Below, one piece after another: positions 27,742-35,628 of a DNA stretch of 64,000 nt (positions are counted from its first letter, which is position 1; each line of letters begins with the position of its first letter). The DNA lies in the NCBI GenBank assembly GCA_002294045.1, contig DBEP01000062.1, forward strand, positions 54,833-118,832, written 5' to 3'. This DNA comes from Lachnoclostridium sp. UBA903 (GTDB lineage: Bacteria > Bacillota > Clostridia > Lachnospirales > Lachnospiraceae). The notes under the pieces are model-generated. The model worked only from the letters and a program-made list of their open reading frames with translations, did not search any database and was not told the origin of the DNA. The translations under genes were made by a program, and so were the position numbers.

Positions 27742-28956
27742 CTAATTTTCCTTACGAGAAGAAGCTTTCGCTTTAAGCAGGAGGATAATGAAAAGCCCCA
27801 CCCCACTCATCCCCGCTACTGTCAGAAATGCCATATCGTATCCGTCGCTGGCTGTTCTTATCCTTGCAGCAAGCTGGGGACCTATCAAGCCGGCCAGGCC
27901 ATACGCAACGTATAAAAATGCATAATTAACGGCCAAATTTTTCATTCCGAAATGATCGGCACATACCGGAGAGAACATGGAAGTAAATCCTCCATAGCAG
28001 GAACTGATCGCTAACAGTGCCGCAATAAAGACATGTCCATTCGATTTGGATAAAAGGATCATTGAGCCTCCGATTATCACAAACAATACCATCATAATGT
28101 TATATCTTCCGAAACGGTCCGAAAACAGTCCGAATATGAGCCGTCCAAACGCATTAAAAACAGAGAAGAAACCAACAAGTACTGCCGCTTGTTCAGGGGT
28201 ATAAGATAATATCTCCTGCAGCATGCCGGAAGCATGACCGGCAATCATTAAGCCGGCCGTTGCACCTAATGTCAAAGCAATTAAAAGCAGGTAATAGGTT
28301 GCTGTTTTCAGCATCTCTTTCCAGGTATAGTCCATAGCGGCAGGTGAAGCGTTCTTAGCTGATTTTTCCTTTTCTATAACGGGTTTAAAATCTGCCGGTA
28401 CATTACGGATGTAGAATGACGTGGGAAGCATGACCGCTGCAAAGATCGCCGCCAACAGGCCGTAAACGGAAAGTACACTGTGCTTTTCCATAAAAAAGGT
28501 GGCTATGGGTGCCCAAAGAATCGCACCGCTTCCATAGGCACAGGCAAGCAGACCGGAGGCCATTCCCGTTTTGTCGGGAAACATACTTGTTGCATATGCC
28601 ATTAATGCAGGATACAGCATTGCAATTCCAATCCCCACAATAATACCATATACAAGATAAAGATAGCTGATCGAGTTTGTAAACATCGTGGCAATTAAGC
28701 CGGTAATATACACCGCCATGCCGATTCTCAGATAATTCTTTACACCTATTGTTTTTTGAAATTTGCTTAAAAAGATGGGTGCAATCGTAGATGTCATTAC
28801 CTGTAAGGTAAATGTGAGGGATATTGTTTTTAATGTCCAGTCAAAATTCTCCATAAGAGGTTTTTGAAATACACTCCATGCATAACCAATACCGGAGCAA
28901 AGTGCCAATAGCATGGCTGCCATTAAATATCTCCATCTCTTACGTTCAAAATCCAT
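27742..28956 (-). CDS. MFS transporter, OFA (oxalate/formate antiporter-like) family
   Basis: 404-aa, 12-helix MFS protein. GIGYAWSVFQKPLMENFDWT near the N-terminus is the OFA-family opening, and RLIFGLFSDRFGR is the conserved loop between helices 8 and 9. The ATG at 28956 is chosen because AGGAGG lies seven bases before it; two upstream in-frame starts overlap the ribosome site. OFA members carry small carboxylates. Second gene of the operon, 11 nt after the thiolase gene. Confidence 0.85.
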   Translation of the reverse strand: MDFERKRWRYLMAAMLLALCSGIGYAWSVFQKPLMENFDWTLKTISLTFTLQVMTSTIAPIFLSKFQKTIGVKNYLRIGMAVYITGLIATMFTNSISYLYLVYGIIVGIGIAMLYPALMAYATSMFPDKTGMASGLLACAYGSGAILWAPIATFFMEKHSVLSVYGLLAAIFAAVMLPTSFYIRNVPADFKPVIEKEKSAKNASPAAMDYTWKEMLKTATYYLLLIALTLGATAGLMIAGHASGMLQEILSYTPEQAAVLVGFFSVFNAFGRLIFGLFSDRFGRYNIMMVLFVIIGGSMILLSKSNGHVFIAALLAISSCYGGFTSMFSPVCADHFGMKNLAVNYAFLYVAYGLAGLIGPQLAARIRTASDGYDMAFLTVAGMSGVGLFIILLLKAKASSRKEN

Positions 28957-28967
28957 GTCCATTCCTC

Positions 28968-30122
28968 CTAATGGCACATCTCAATGATGCATGCAGCTCC
29001 CATTCCCCCGCCGATACACATTGTTACAAGTCCATATTTTCCTTTTGTCTGCTGAAGATAATTTATGGTCTTTCCAAGAAGAACCGCACCGGTCGCTCCT
29101 AACGGATGACCTAATGCCAAAGAGCCCCCTCTTGGATTTACTTTATTCTTATCTAATTTTAATGTATCAATCGCAGCAATCGCCTGAGAAGCAAATGCTT
29201 CGTTTAATTCAATCACATCCATATCCTCCAGGGATAAGCCGGATTTTTCCAGTGCGGATTTTACCGCATAAACAGGTCCAAGACCCATGTAGGCCGGGTC
29301 AAGACCCTCTACGGCAAAAGTAACAAATTCTGCCAGCGGTTTCACACCAAGCTTTTTTGCTTTGCTTTCTGACATTAAAACGATAAATGCAGCACCGTCG
29401 CTTCTTTGAGATGAGGTTGCCGCCGTCACCAGACCATCTTCTTTAAAGCAAGGCTTTAAGGTTGAAAGTGTTTCCATATTCGTGCCTTTCCGATAACATT
29501 CATCACGCTTAAATGATATTGATTCTCCCTGGGCATCATAGCCTGTTACGGGAATAATTTCTTCATCAAAATACCCATTTTCTACTGCCTCAGCTGCTTT
29601 TGCATTACTCCTGACTGCCATCTCTTCCATACGTACTCTGCTTATTCCTTCTTTTGCAGCAACATTTTCCGCAGTTAGCCCCATCGGAATATACGCTTGT
29701 GTATTATTTACCAGCCATTCGTCCAGATTTTCAGGATTTGAGGACCAGACAGGACAAGTCATGGATTCTACTCCCCCCGCAACCACTACACTTTGTAAGC
29801 CGCTCATGATCATGGAAGCGCCGATAGCTACGGACTGTACCCCGGATGCACAAAACCGGTTAACGGTCAGACCCGGTACCGTGTCTGGTAATCCTGCCCT
29901 AAGTACGATATTACGTGCCGGATTAAGACCCATCTTTCCTTCCGGAATGGCACAGCCTACAATCACATCATCAATATCCTTCAAATCCAGCTGCGGGATT
30001 CTTCCCATTACTCCTTTCAGTACTTCGGCACCGAAATCTACGGGATTTGCGGCAGCTAATGTACCTTTCCCGGCCTTTGCGATGGCAGAACGGCCATACG
30101 CTGCTATTACACACTTTTCCAT
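28968..30122 (-). CDS. Thiolase (acetyl-CoA acetyltransferase family)
   Basis: 384-aa thiolase, first gene of the minus-strand operon. Catalytic Cys in NRFCASGVQSV (about residue 86), His in GGSLALGHPLGATGAVLL and Cys in CIGGGMGAACI are present. The FCASG form is more like FadA/PcaF-type thiolases acting on longer or substituted 3-oxoacyl-CoA than like short-chain ThlA (CGSG). The ATG at 30122 follows AAAAGGAGTGAAAAG. It diverges from the LysR gene, the likely controller. Confidence 0.9.
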   Translation of the reverse strand: MEKCVIAAYGRSAIAKAGKGTLAAANPVDFGAEVLKGVMGRIPQLDLKDIDDVIVGCAIPEGKMGLNPARNIVLRAGLPDTVPGLTVNRFCASGVQSVAIGASMIMSGLQSVVVAGGVESMTCPVWSSNPENLDEWLVNNTQAYIPMGLTAENVAAKEGISRVRMEEMAVRSNAKAAEAVENGYFDEEIIPVTGYDAQGESISFKRDECYRKGTNMETLSTLKPCFKEDGLVTAATSSQRSDGAAFIVLMSESKAKKLGVKPLAEFVTFAVEGLDPAYMGLGPVYAVKSALEKSGLSLEDMDVIELNEAFASQAIAAIDTLKLDKNKVNPRGGSLALGHPLGATGAVLLGKTINYLQQTKGKYGLVTMCIGGGMGAACIIEMCH

Positions 30123-30241
30123 CTTTTCACTCCTTTTCGTCATCTGAACTATAAATTTTATAAAAAAATATATATTAAGATTGATAATAAACAAAAAATA
30201 TTGTAAAATTTAACTAATTCTAATACTTAGGAGGAATTCCC
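30123..30241. promoter_or_regulatory. Divergent promoter region between thiolase and LysR genes
   Basis: A 119-bp AT-rich spacer serving both directions, where a LysR-type activator would bind. TAAAATTTAACTAATTCTAAT and several short inverted AT stretches are candidate sites; no consensus promoter can be assigned with confidence. Confidence 0.45.
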
Positions 30242-31153
30242 ATGAATCTTGAAATCTTGCAATATTTTCAATATATAGCGAAATATAAAAATATAACAAG
30301 AGCCGCAAAGCATTTTTATATCAGTCAGTCTACGCTTAGCCGTTACATCATGAGTCTCGAAGAAGAACTCGGAGTTAAATTATTCATACGCAACAACAAA
30401 CAGATTGAATTAACGGAGGCCGGAAGGGTCTTCGAATATGACTGCGAACTGTTCATCAATCACATGAAAACTGTTATTAACAATGTTCAGTTAGCTGACA
30501 AAGGAAATATTGGTGTACTGCGCATTACCACTCCCGGTAAAATAAGCCAGGTATTAACGGATGCTTTGGCAATTTTTCGCAATAAATATCCGTCTATAAA
30601 GCCGATTATTGAGCTATATGATTTTGATGAAATTCCTTCTGCTGTCCATTATGATATCTATCAAATTGGATTCACTTATGATTTTGCAGTGACAAGCTAT
30701 GAGGAACTTGAAAGCATTCCAATTTGCAGTGACGAATTTTCATTAGCGGTCTCTTCTGACCTCTTTGAGGAAGCAACCTTAGAATCAATACCTGAAATTA
30801 TCAAATCCCTGCCCCTGATTCTTCCGTCCTTTGTGGAACCTCCTTTTTTGAAACAGATTCTTCATGAACTGCATAACATTTCAAATAATAAAAACATTGT
30901 GATTACCCATGTTAATACAACGGATTCTGTCATGCTCCAAACCTCTTTAGGCTTGGGCTATGGCATTGTCCCGACTTCTTTTTCCAAGGCCAAAAACTCG
31001 TTTCAAAACATTACTTTTATCAATCTTGACAATTTTTCAACCAAATGTAACATTGTCATGCTATATAAAAAATCTTTTTCATCGGATTATGTAAAATCAT
31101 TTGTTAATATAGCAAAGCAGTGTTATTATGAAAATTCCGGTATTCATAAATAG
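30242..31153 (+). CDS. LysR-family transcriptional regulator
   Basis: 303-aa LTTR. The N-terminal winged helix (LQYFQYIAKYKNITRAAKHF ... SQSTLSRYIMSLEEELGVKL) is textbook; the effector domain follows from about residue 90 (GVLRITTPGKISQVL). GGAGGAATTCCC precedes the ATG. It diverges from the ten-gene catabolic operon and converges with the ptb gene, so it is probably the local, substrate-responsive activator of the island. Confidence 0.9.
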   Translation: MNLEILQYFQYIAKYKNITRAAKHFYISQSTLSRYIMSLEEELGVKLFIRNNKQIELTEAGRVFEYDCELFINHMKTVINNVQLADKGNIGVLRITTPGKISQVLTDALAIFRNKYPSIKPIIELYDFDEIPSAVHYDIYQIGFTYDFAVTSYEELESIPICSDEFSLAVSSDLFEEATLESIPEIIKSLPLILPSFVEPPFLKQILHELHNISNNKNIVITHVNTTDSVMLQTSLGLGYGIVPTSFSKAKNSFQNITFINLDNFSTKCNIVMLYKKSFSSDYVKSFVNIAKQCYYENSGIHK

Positions 31154-31158
31154 TATTT

Positions 31159-32061
31159 TCAGCTAAGTATATTGCACAACAGTATGGAATGAAGCTTTTC
31201 ACTCATGCTTGCACTTCTGGAGGTCAGTACGATTGGTATATCGGCGCCAATCAGACAACCTGCCAAAATATTTTCAGAATCTGCATTCCATATTTTACTC
31301 ATAACATTTCCGGTTACCATTTGAGGAACTAACAGCATATCTACATCACCGGCATATTCGGAATCATATCCTTTGATTTTTGCAGATTCTTTTCGTGTGG
31401 CCAAATCATAGGATATGGGACCTACCACAATTCCCGTACCGAATTCCCCTTCTTTTGCCATTTCCTCAAGAGCCTTTGCTTCTACTGTCTCCGGCATTTT
31501 CTCACTGACTGTTTCCACCGCACACAGGGCACCGACAACCGGCTTTTCACAGCCCAGCTTTTGAAGTGCTTCCATACCGGCTTTTATAATTTTTTTCTTA
31601 TCCTCTAATGTGGGATAGGGAATCACTGCACAGTCGCTGATTGCTAAAAGCTTATGGTAATTTTTAATCTGCATAAGTCCGAAATGTGTAATAAAACCGT
31701 TTTTATTAAGACCTGTCTGTTTATTCAAAATCGGCTTCAAAAGCTCTCTTGTCTCAAGCTTTCCTTTTACAATGAAATCACCTCGTTTGTCATGAATCAG
31801 CTTTACCGCCGCTTCAGAAGAATTGACTCCGTTATCACAAGAAACAATTTCATACGGTCTATCTGCAAAGCCTAATTCTCTCACCATGCGGGTTACTGTT
31901 TCTTCCTCTCCGATAAGAACCGGGTATGCAAATCCTTTTTCCTGTGCCAGAAATACCGCTTCCAGCACATGTTCATCATCCGCTCCTGCAACAACAGCTT
32001 TTTTGGGCTTACCCGTATGGGAAAGCACCTCTTTCATTAATTCATCATAATTTCTATACAT
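31159..32061 (-). CDS. ptb: Phosphate butyryltransferase / phosphotransacylase
   Basis: 300-aa enzyme of the phosphate acetyl/butyryltransferase family, converting butyryl-CoA (or a related acyl-CoA) and phosphate to acyl-phosphate. Family features: KAVVAGADDEHVLEAV at the start, DFIVKGKLETRELLKPIL, and C-terminal VPQMVTGNVMSKIW with GADIPIVLTSRSASMSEKL. The chosen ATG at 32061 has GGTGG before it; a GTG at 32073 is possible. Last gene of the hydrolase-buk-BKACE-ptb operon. With butyrate kinase it makes ATP from the acyl-CoA end product. Confidence 0.9.
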   Translation of the reverse strand: MYRNYDELMKEVLSHTGKPKKAVVAGADDEHVLEAVFLAQEKGFAYPVLIGEEETVTRMVRELGFADRPYEIVSCDNGVNSSEAAVKLIHDKRGDFIVKGKLETRELLKPILNKQTGLNKNGFITHFGLMQIKNYHKLLAISDCAVIPYPTLEDKKKIIKAGMEALQKLGCEKPVVGALCAVETVSEKMPETVEAKALEEMAKEGEFGTGIVVGPISYDLATRKESAKIKGYDSEYAGDVDMLLVPQMVTGNVMSKIWNADSENILAGCLIGADIPIVLTSRSASMSEKLHSILLCNILS

Positions 32062-32074
32062 ATCAGCCACCAAA

Positions 32075-32908
32075 TTACCTTTTCAGTCCGAGAATCTGCC
32101 GTGCTTCATCCGGTGCGGCCGGTTCTTTTCCAAATTCATGGATCGCTCTGGCTGCCCGCTTTACAAGCATAACGTTGGTTGCAAGCGTTCCCTTATTATA
32201 ATAAACATTATCTTCCAAACCCACACGAATGTGGCCGCCGAGCGCCAAAGTTGCATACAAAATCGGCATATGCTGTTTTCCAAGTCCAAATGCGGACCAG
32301 GTAGAACCTTCCGGCAGCATCTCATAAAGAAATTGCAGATTCTTTACACTTGCTTCCATACCTCCAAGTACTCCAAGAACGAACTGATAATGGCAAGGTG
32401 TTTCCAGCACACCTTGTTTTACATAATATTTTACAATGTTCATAAATCCCGAATCGAATATCTCAAGCTCCGGTTTTACAGAAAGCTCTTTCATCTTACG
32501 CCCGAGCGGATCTAAAAATTGAGGGGCGTTATCAAATATGCCAAAAGGCATCCAGTTAAAGGAGCCGGCATCAAAGGATGCTAATTCCGGTTTCACATAT
32601 TCAAGGTGGGCCATACGTTCTTCATATCCGGCTCTGCTGTCCCCGGAAGTAGTGCAGTTAATGACTACATCGCAATCTTTTCTTTCTTTTATCAAATCAA
32701 TGGTTTTCTTAAATTTTTCTTTGTCCATCGTTCCGAGACCTTTATCATCTCTCATATGCAGATGAACCGCTGCCGCACCGGCTTTCCAGCACTGATAAGC
32801 ATCTTCTGCAATTTCTTCCGGTGTCAGCGGTATATTCGGATTTAAATCTTTTGGTGTCATTGCTCCTGTAAGAGCGGCTGTAATAATTACTTTATTTTCT
32901 AATGACAT
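32075..32908 (-). CDS. BKACE-family beta-keto acid cleavage enzyme
   Basis: 277-aa Zn-dependent Claisen-type lyase (3-keto-5-aminohexanoate cleavage enzyme family, formerly DUF849). It condenses a beta-keto acid with acetyl-CoA to give acetoacetate and a new acyl-CoA. Zn ligands are seen in AAVHLHMRDD (His49, His51) and HIRVGLEDNVYY (Glu). NCTTSGDS is the family substrate-anchoring motif. Specificity varies widely: Kce in lysine fermentation, a triacetate-cleaving member in phloroglucinol degradation. No other lysine-fermentation genes are here, so a diketo or keto acid from ring opening is the likelier substrate. Confidence 0.9.
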   Translation of the reverse strand: MSLENKVIITAALTGAMTPKDLNPNIPLTPEEIAEDAYQCWKAGAAAVHLHMRDDKGLGTMDKEKFKKTIDLIKERKDCDVVINCTTSGDSRAGYEERMAHLEYVKPELASFDAGSFNWMPFGIFDNAPQFLDPLGRKMKELSVKPELEIFDSGFMNIVKYYVKQGVLETPCHYQFVLGVLGGMEASVKNLQFLYEMLPEGSTWSAFGLGKQHMPILYATLALGGHIRVGLEDNVYYNKGTLATNVMLVKRAARAIHEFGKEPAAPDEARQILGLKR

Positions 32909-32950
32909 ATTTTTTCCTCCATAATGCCAAATGACCGCTTATCTGATTTA

Positions 32951-33113
32951 AGTACAACGAATAATAAATAAATGGGTATTAGGCTGAGGATAAATCTTCG
33001 AGAGTGCCTGTTCACAAACGCAGGCGTAGTGGTGCTACGCCGAGGCTTGGGGACTGGCGCTATCGGAGATTTAGACCCGTCCTAATGCCTAGTTAATTTA
33101 TATTCGTTGTACT
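32951..33113. repeat. 163-bp imperfect palindromic (MITE-like) element
   Basis: The ends are perfect 13-bp inverted repeats (AGTACAACGAATA at 32951 and TATTCGTTGTACT ending at 33113). The interior is an imperfect palindrome (for example TAAATCTTCGA against TCGGAGATTTA and GGCGTAG-TGGTG-CTACGCC at the centre). It has no coding capacity. It overlaps the last codon region of the butyrate kinase gene, whose TAG is made by the element edge. It lies inside the operon and would fold into a long RNA hairpin. Confidence 0.7.
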
Positions 33114-34245
33114 AGGCCAGATAATTCGGATTATTAATAATCTCTTCAATTGAGCGGTATCCTTTCGGATAAACGTCATATGGATGAACCTCTTCTTCTT
33201 TTCGAAGTACACGAAGTGCTCCTGCCGCCAACGCTTCCATTTCACGTTCTCCCGGAATAACGGATACGGGTGCGATAAATTCCACTTTTTCTATGATCCA
33301 TCCTGTCACAAGTTCATTGTGTGCAATTCCGCCGGTAATAATAATCTGATCTACGCTTCCCCCTCTGACAACAGCTAAAGAGCCTATGCTCTTTGCCACC
33401 TGATAGGCCATAGCTTTCAGGACCTTTTCTGCCGACTCATCTCCCTGCTCGATCATCCTTGTTATATCACGTATATCCTGGGTTCCAAAGTAGGCCACCA
33501 GCCCTGCGCCCCCGCAAAGATACATTCTTACGTCCTGCAGCGTCTTTCCTTCTTTAAATTTTTCATAACAGAAATTTGCCATATAGCGTGTTGGAATGGC
33601 ACCGGCACGCTGCGGTGACATCGGGCCTTCATCGTCATAGACCCAGTCGGCAATACGTCCATGTTCATGAAATCCCAATGTAATTCCTCCTCCAAGCTGC
33701 ACAATGATCAAATTCAGATCTTTATAATTTTTTCCTATGGATTCCGCATAAGTAATTCCTGCCATTTTCGTATTTAAAAGATGTGCAACGGGCATATTCA
33801 CAATTTCGGGAATTCCTGTTATTTTTGCTATTTCATCCGCTGAGTCTACACAGGTCGGATCATATATGATAACAGGTACATCAAGTCCCTTTTTTAATTG
33901 ATCCGCAATGAGGCATGACAAGGTAGATGCATGCTGCGCTTCCGGTGCGTAGGTAACAGATGCAAGCATCAACTCATTTACTTCATAAGCTCCGTCATAT
34001 AAAACGGAAGGAATCGTACCGGCTCTTGCTACAATCATGTCAAAATCAGCCACTTCTAAATGATTGTCCTTTAAAAACTGTTTCACCTGTTTTGTTCGAT
34101 ATTCCAGCTGGTCCAATGTTTTCGGCATTTTTTTCAGCTCATTTGCCGTAATGTCCAAAGAAACCTTGTTTATCATTTTATCATCTTCAAAATAAGCCAC
34201 TTTTGTTGAAGTGGAACCGCAATTAATCGCAAATATCTTCTTCAT
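33112..34245 (-). CDS. buk: Butyrate kinase
   Basis: 377-aa acetokinase-family enzyme that turns butyryl-phosphate (or a branched analogue) and ADP into acid and ATP. Hallmarks: FAINCGSTSTKVAYFED (phosphate-binding start), PVAHLLNTKMAG, QLGGGITLGFHEHGR, and IIITGGIAHNEL. The ATG at 34245 has AAAGGTG before it; a GTG nine bases upstream is less likely. The C-terminus is slightly longer than typical (about 355 aa) and ends at the edge of the palindromic element. Confidence 0.93.
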   Translation of the reverse strand: MKKIFAINCGSTSTKVAYFEDDKMINKVSLDITANELKKMPKTLDQLEYRTKQVKQFLKDNHLEVADFDMIVARAGTIPSVLYDGAYEVNELMLASVTYAPEAQHASTLSCLIADQLKKGLDVPVIIYDPTCVDSADEIAKITGIPEIVNMPVAHLLNTKMAGITYAESIGKNYKDLNLIIVQLGGGITLGFHEHGRIADWVYDDEGPMSPQRAGAIPTRYMANFCYEKFKEGKTLQDVRMYLCGGAGLVAYFGTQDIRDITRMIEQGDESAEKVLKAMAYQVAKSIGSLAVVRGGSVDQIIITGGIAHNELVTGWIIEKVEFIAPVSVIPGEREMEALAAGALRVLRKEEEVHPYDVYPKGYRSIEEIINNPNYLA

Positions 34246-34259
34246 TTTGTTCACCTTTT

Positions 34260-34545
34260 TTGTGTAACAAACGGGGCTCTACTGCAAATTAAGGTGTCTG
34301 GAGGATTCATTTCCAACACAGGTCTAGAAAAAATACAGCGGCCCCGTTTTGTTATAGAATTAATGTGATGATACCAGGGTCAAAAGGTCATGCGTTTCAA
34401 GCCTGCATGAAAAAGCATGACTTTGGGACCCGCAAAACATGAGAAAGTAGCCCGAATAGGGCGGATTTCGAATGTTTTTAGGATTGCGAGAGCACAAAGT
34501 GCGTAGCAATCCGTAGTATCATGTGATACTACATCTGCTGTTTTA
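34260..34545 (-). ncRNA. Structured intercistronic leader before buk
   Basis: About 285 nt with no ORF but several stems: AACAAAACGGGGC pairing with GCCCCGTTTGTT (ends 34350 and 34265), GGGTC..GGTCATGC against GCATGAC..GGGACCC (34377-34432), GGATTGC against GCAATCC with an inner GCAC/GTGC (34483-34512), and the perfect palindrome GTAGTATCATGTGATACTAC (34514-34533). It lies in the transcript between the hydrolase gene and buk. It may be an RNA-processing or attenuation region or a decayed repeat cluster; no known riboswitch was recognised. Confidence 0.45.
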
Positions 34546-35436
34546 TCAGCGGATTTTTCCTTTTAAAGGAGGATCTATCTTTCCTTCCAATCCAAGGTAT
34601 TCAATCATAGAACGAAGTTCAGAGTGAAGCTCATCTGCACAAAACATACCAAACATTTCCGTACCAAAAGCCATGTCAAGATCATCTGAAATACGTTTTT
34701 TCCAATTTCTTCTCACAAGCTGTGATGTAAGCCTTCTGGCAACTCTGTTCTGAGCCATTAACATATCTGCAATCTCATACGCACGATCCATAAGTTTTTC
34801 TCTCGGAACGATCTCAGATACCATGCCAAGACGTAGCAGATCCTCAGCAGAAATCTTATCTCCTGTCATCAAATACCAGGCCGCAGCTCTTTTTGGCATT
34901 AATTCGAAGAAACAGCTATGTATTCCGTCTCCGGGCACATTGTTCGTTCCCGGAAGCATATGAGGGTCAAGCACGGTTATATCATCCGCAGCAATGGCAA
35001 GGTCGCACATAAGGGCAAGCTCCGTATGTCCGCCTGAGCCGCTCAAAACACCAAGGGTAGGAACCTCCACATCCTGAATCATGGTTATAATCATGCGCCT
35101 GCCATCCACAAACATGTGATTATAACGGGTCTCTCCTGCATTGTCTCCTTCCGGAGCCCAGCTCGCAGCCTCAAAGTCTGTGACCCATATATTACCTGTG
35201 CCGGTAAAAATAATCATCTCTGTTTCACGGTCCGTACCAAGGAGTCTCCACATTTTTCCAATCGCATCATGCAATTCCATGGACCAGATCAACGGACCGC
35301 CCTTACAGTGCATCCGTACGGTCACAACTCCGTCTTCACGTCTGTCCATAATAAAATGTTCTTTAAACATCTCCTTGATTTCTTCAAATGTAGGCCATTC
35401 TACATAATTGGCATTTGTTTCTCTTTTTGTTCCCAT
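34546..35436 (-). CDS. Crotonase-fold beta-diketone hydrolase (6-oxocamphor hydrolase-like)
   Basis: 296-aa crotonase-superfamily protein, first gene of the operon. It matches the pattern of 6-oxocamphor hydrolase, which opens cyclic 1,3-diketones by a retro-Claisen C-C cleavage. His43 (RMHCKGGPLIW), His137 (GSGGHTELALMCD), His159 and Asp170 (DPHMLPGTNNVPGDGIH) and Glu260 (MAFGTEMFG) fit its catalytic His45, His122, His145, Asp154 and Glu244 as I recall them, with a two-residue insertion. The oxyanion-hole and CoA-binding details of true enoyl-CoA hydratases are weak. Its place beside BKACE, Buk and Ptb suits ring opening followed by chain shortening. Confidence 0.75.
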   Translation of the reverse strand: MGTKRETNANYVEWPTFEEIKEMFKEHFIMDRREDGVVTVRMHCKGGPLIWSMELHDAIGKMWRLLGTDRETEMIIFTGTGNIWVTDFEAASWAPEGDNAGETRYNHMFVDGRRMIITMIQDVEVPTLGVLSGSGGHTELALMCDLAIAADDITVLDPHMLPGTNNVPGDGIHSCFFELMPKRAAAWYLMTGDKISAEDLLRLGMVSEIVPREKLMDRAYEIADMLMAQNRVARRLTSQLVRRNWKKRISDDLDMAFGTEMFGMFCADELHSELRSMIEYLGLEGKIDPPLKGKIR

Positions 35437-35628
35437 TTTTTACCTCCATAATATTGCTTTCATTTTTATTATTGCTACCTGTTGATGCCGTAGCTTATTT
35501 ATTTTTATTATAAAAGACAATTTGTAAATCGTAAAATTCATATTTTGCATAATAAAATTTCAAATACATCTGTATTATTTAGTGTTTTTTGATATAATTA
35601 TAAAAGACTTTTTAATAATTCAAAGAAG
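35437..35628. promoter_or_regulatory. Divergent promoter region between hydrolase and HtpG genes
   Basis: AT-rich 192-bp spacer. A plus-strand TATAAT at 35593-35598 (in TTTTTTGATATAATTATAA) serves the HtpG gene. GGAGG lies just before the hydrolase ATG on the minus strand. No clear operator is recognised. Confidence 0.5.

Noticed and set aside
34260..34545. Known riboswitch class
   Set aside because: The stems do not show the conserved cores of cobalamin, SAM, lysine, FMN, TPP or glycine riboswitches.
31159..35436. Lysine fermentation (kam/kce/kal) cluster
   Set aside because: A BKACE/Kce-family gene is present, but lysine aminomutases, 3,5-diaminohexanoate dehydrogenase and the ammonia lyase are missing.
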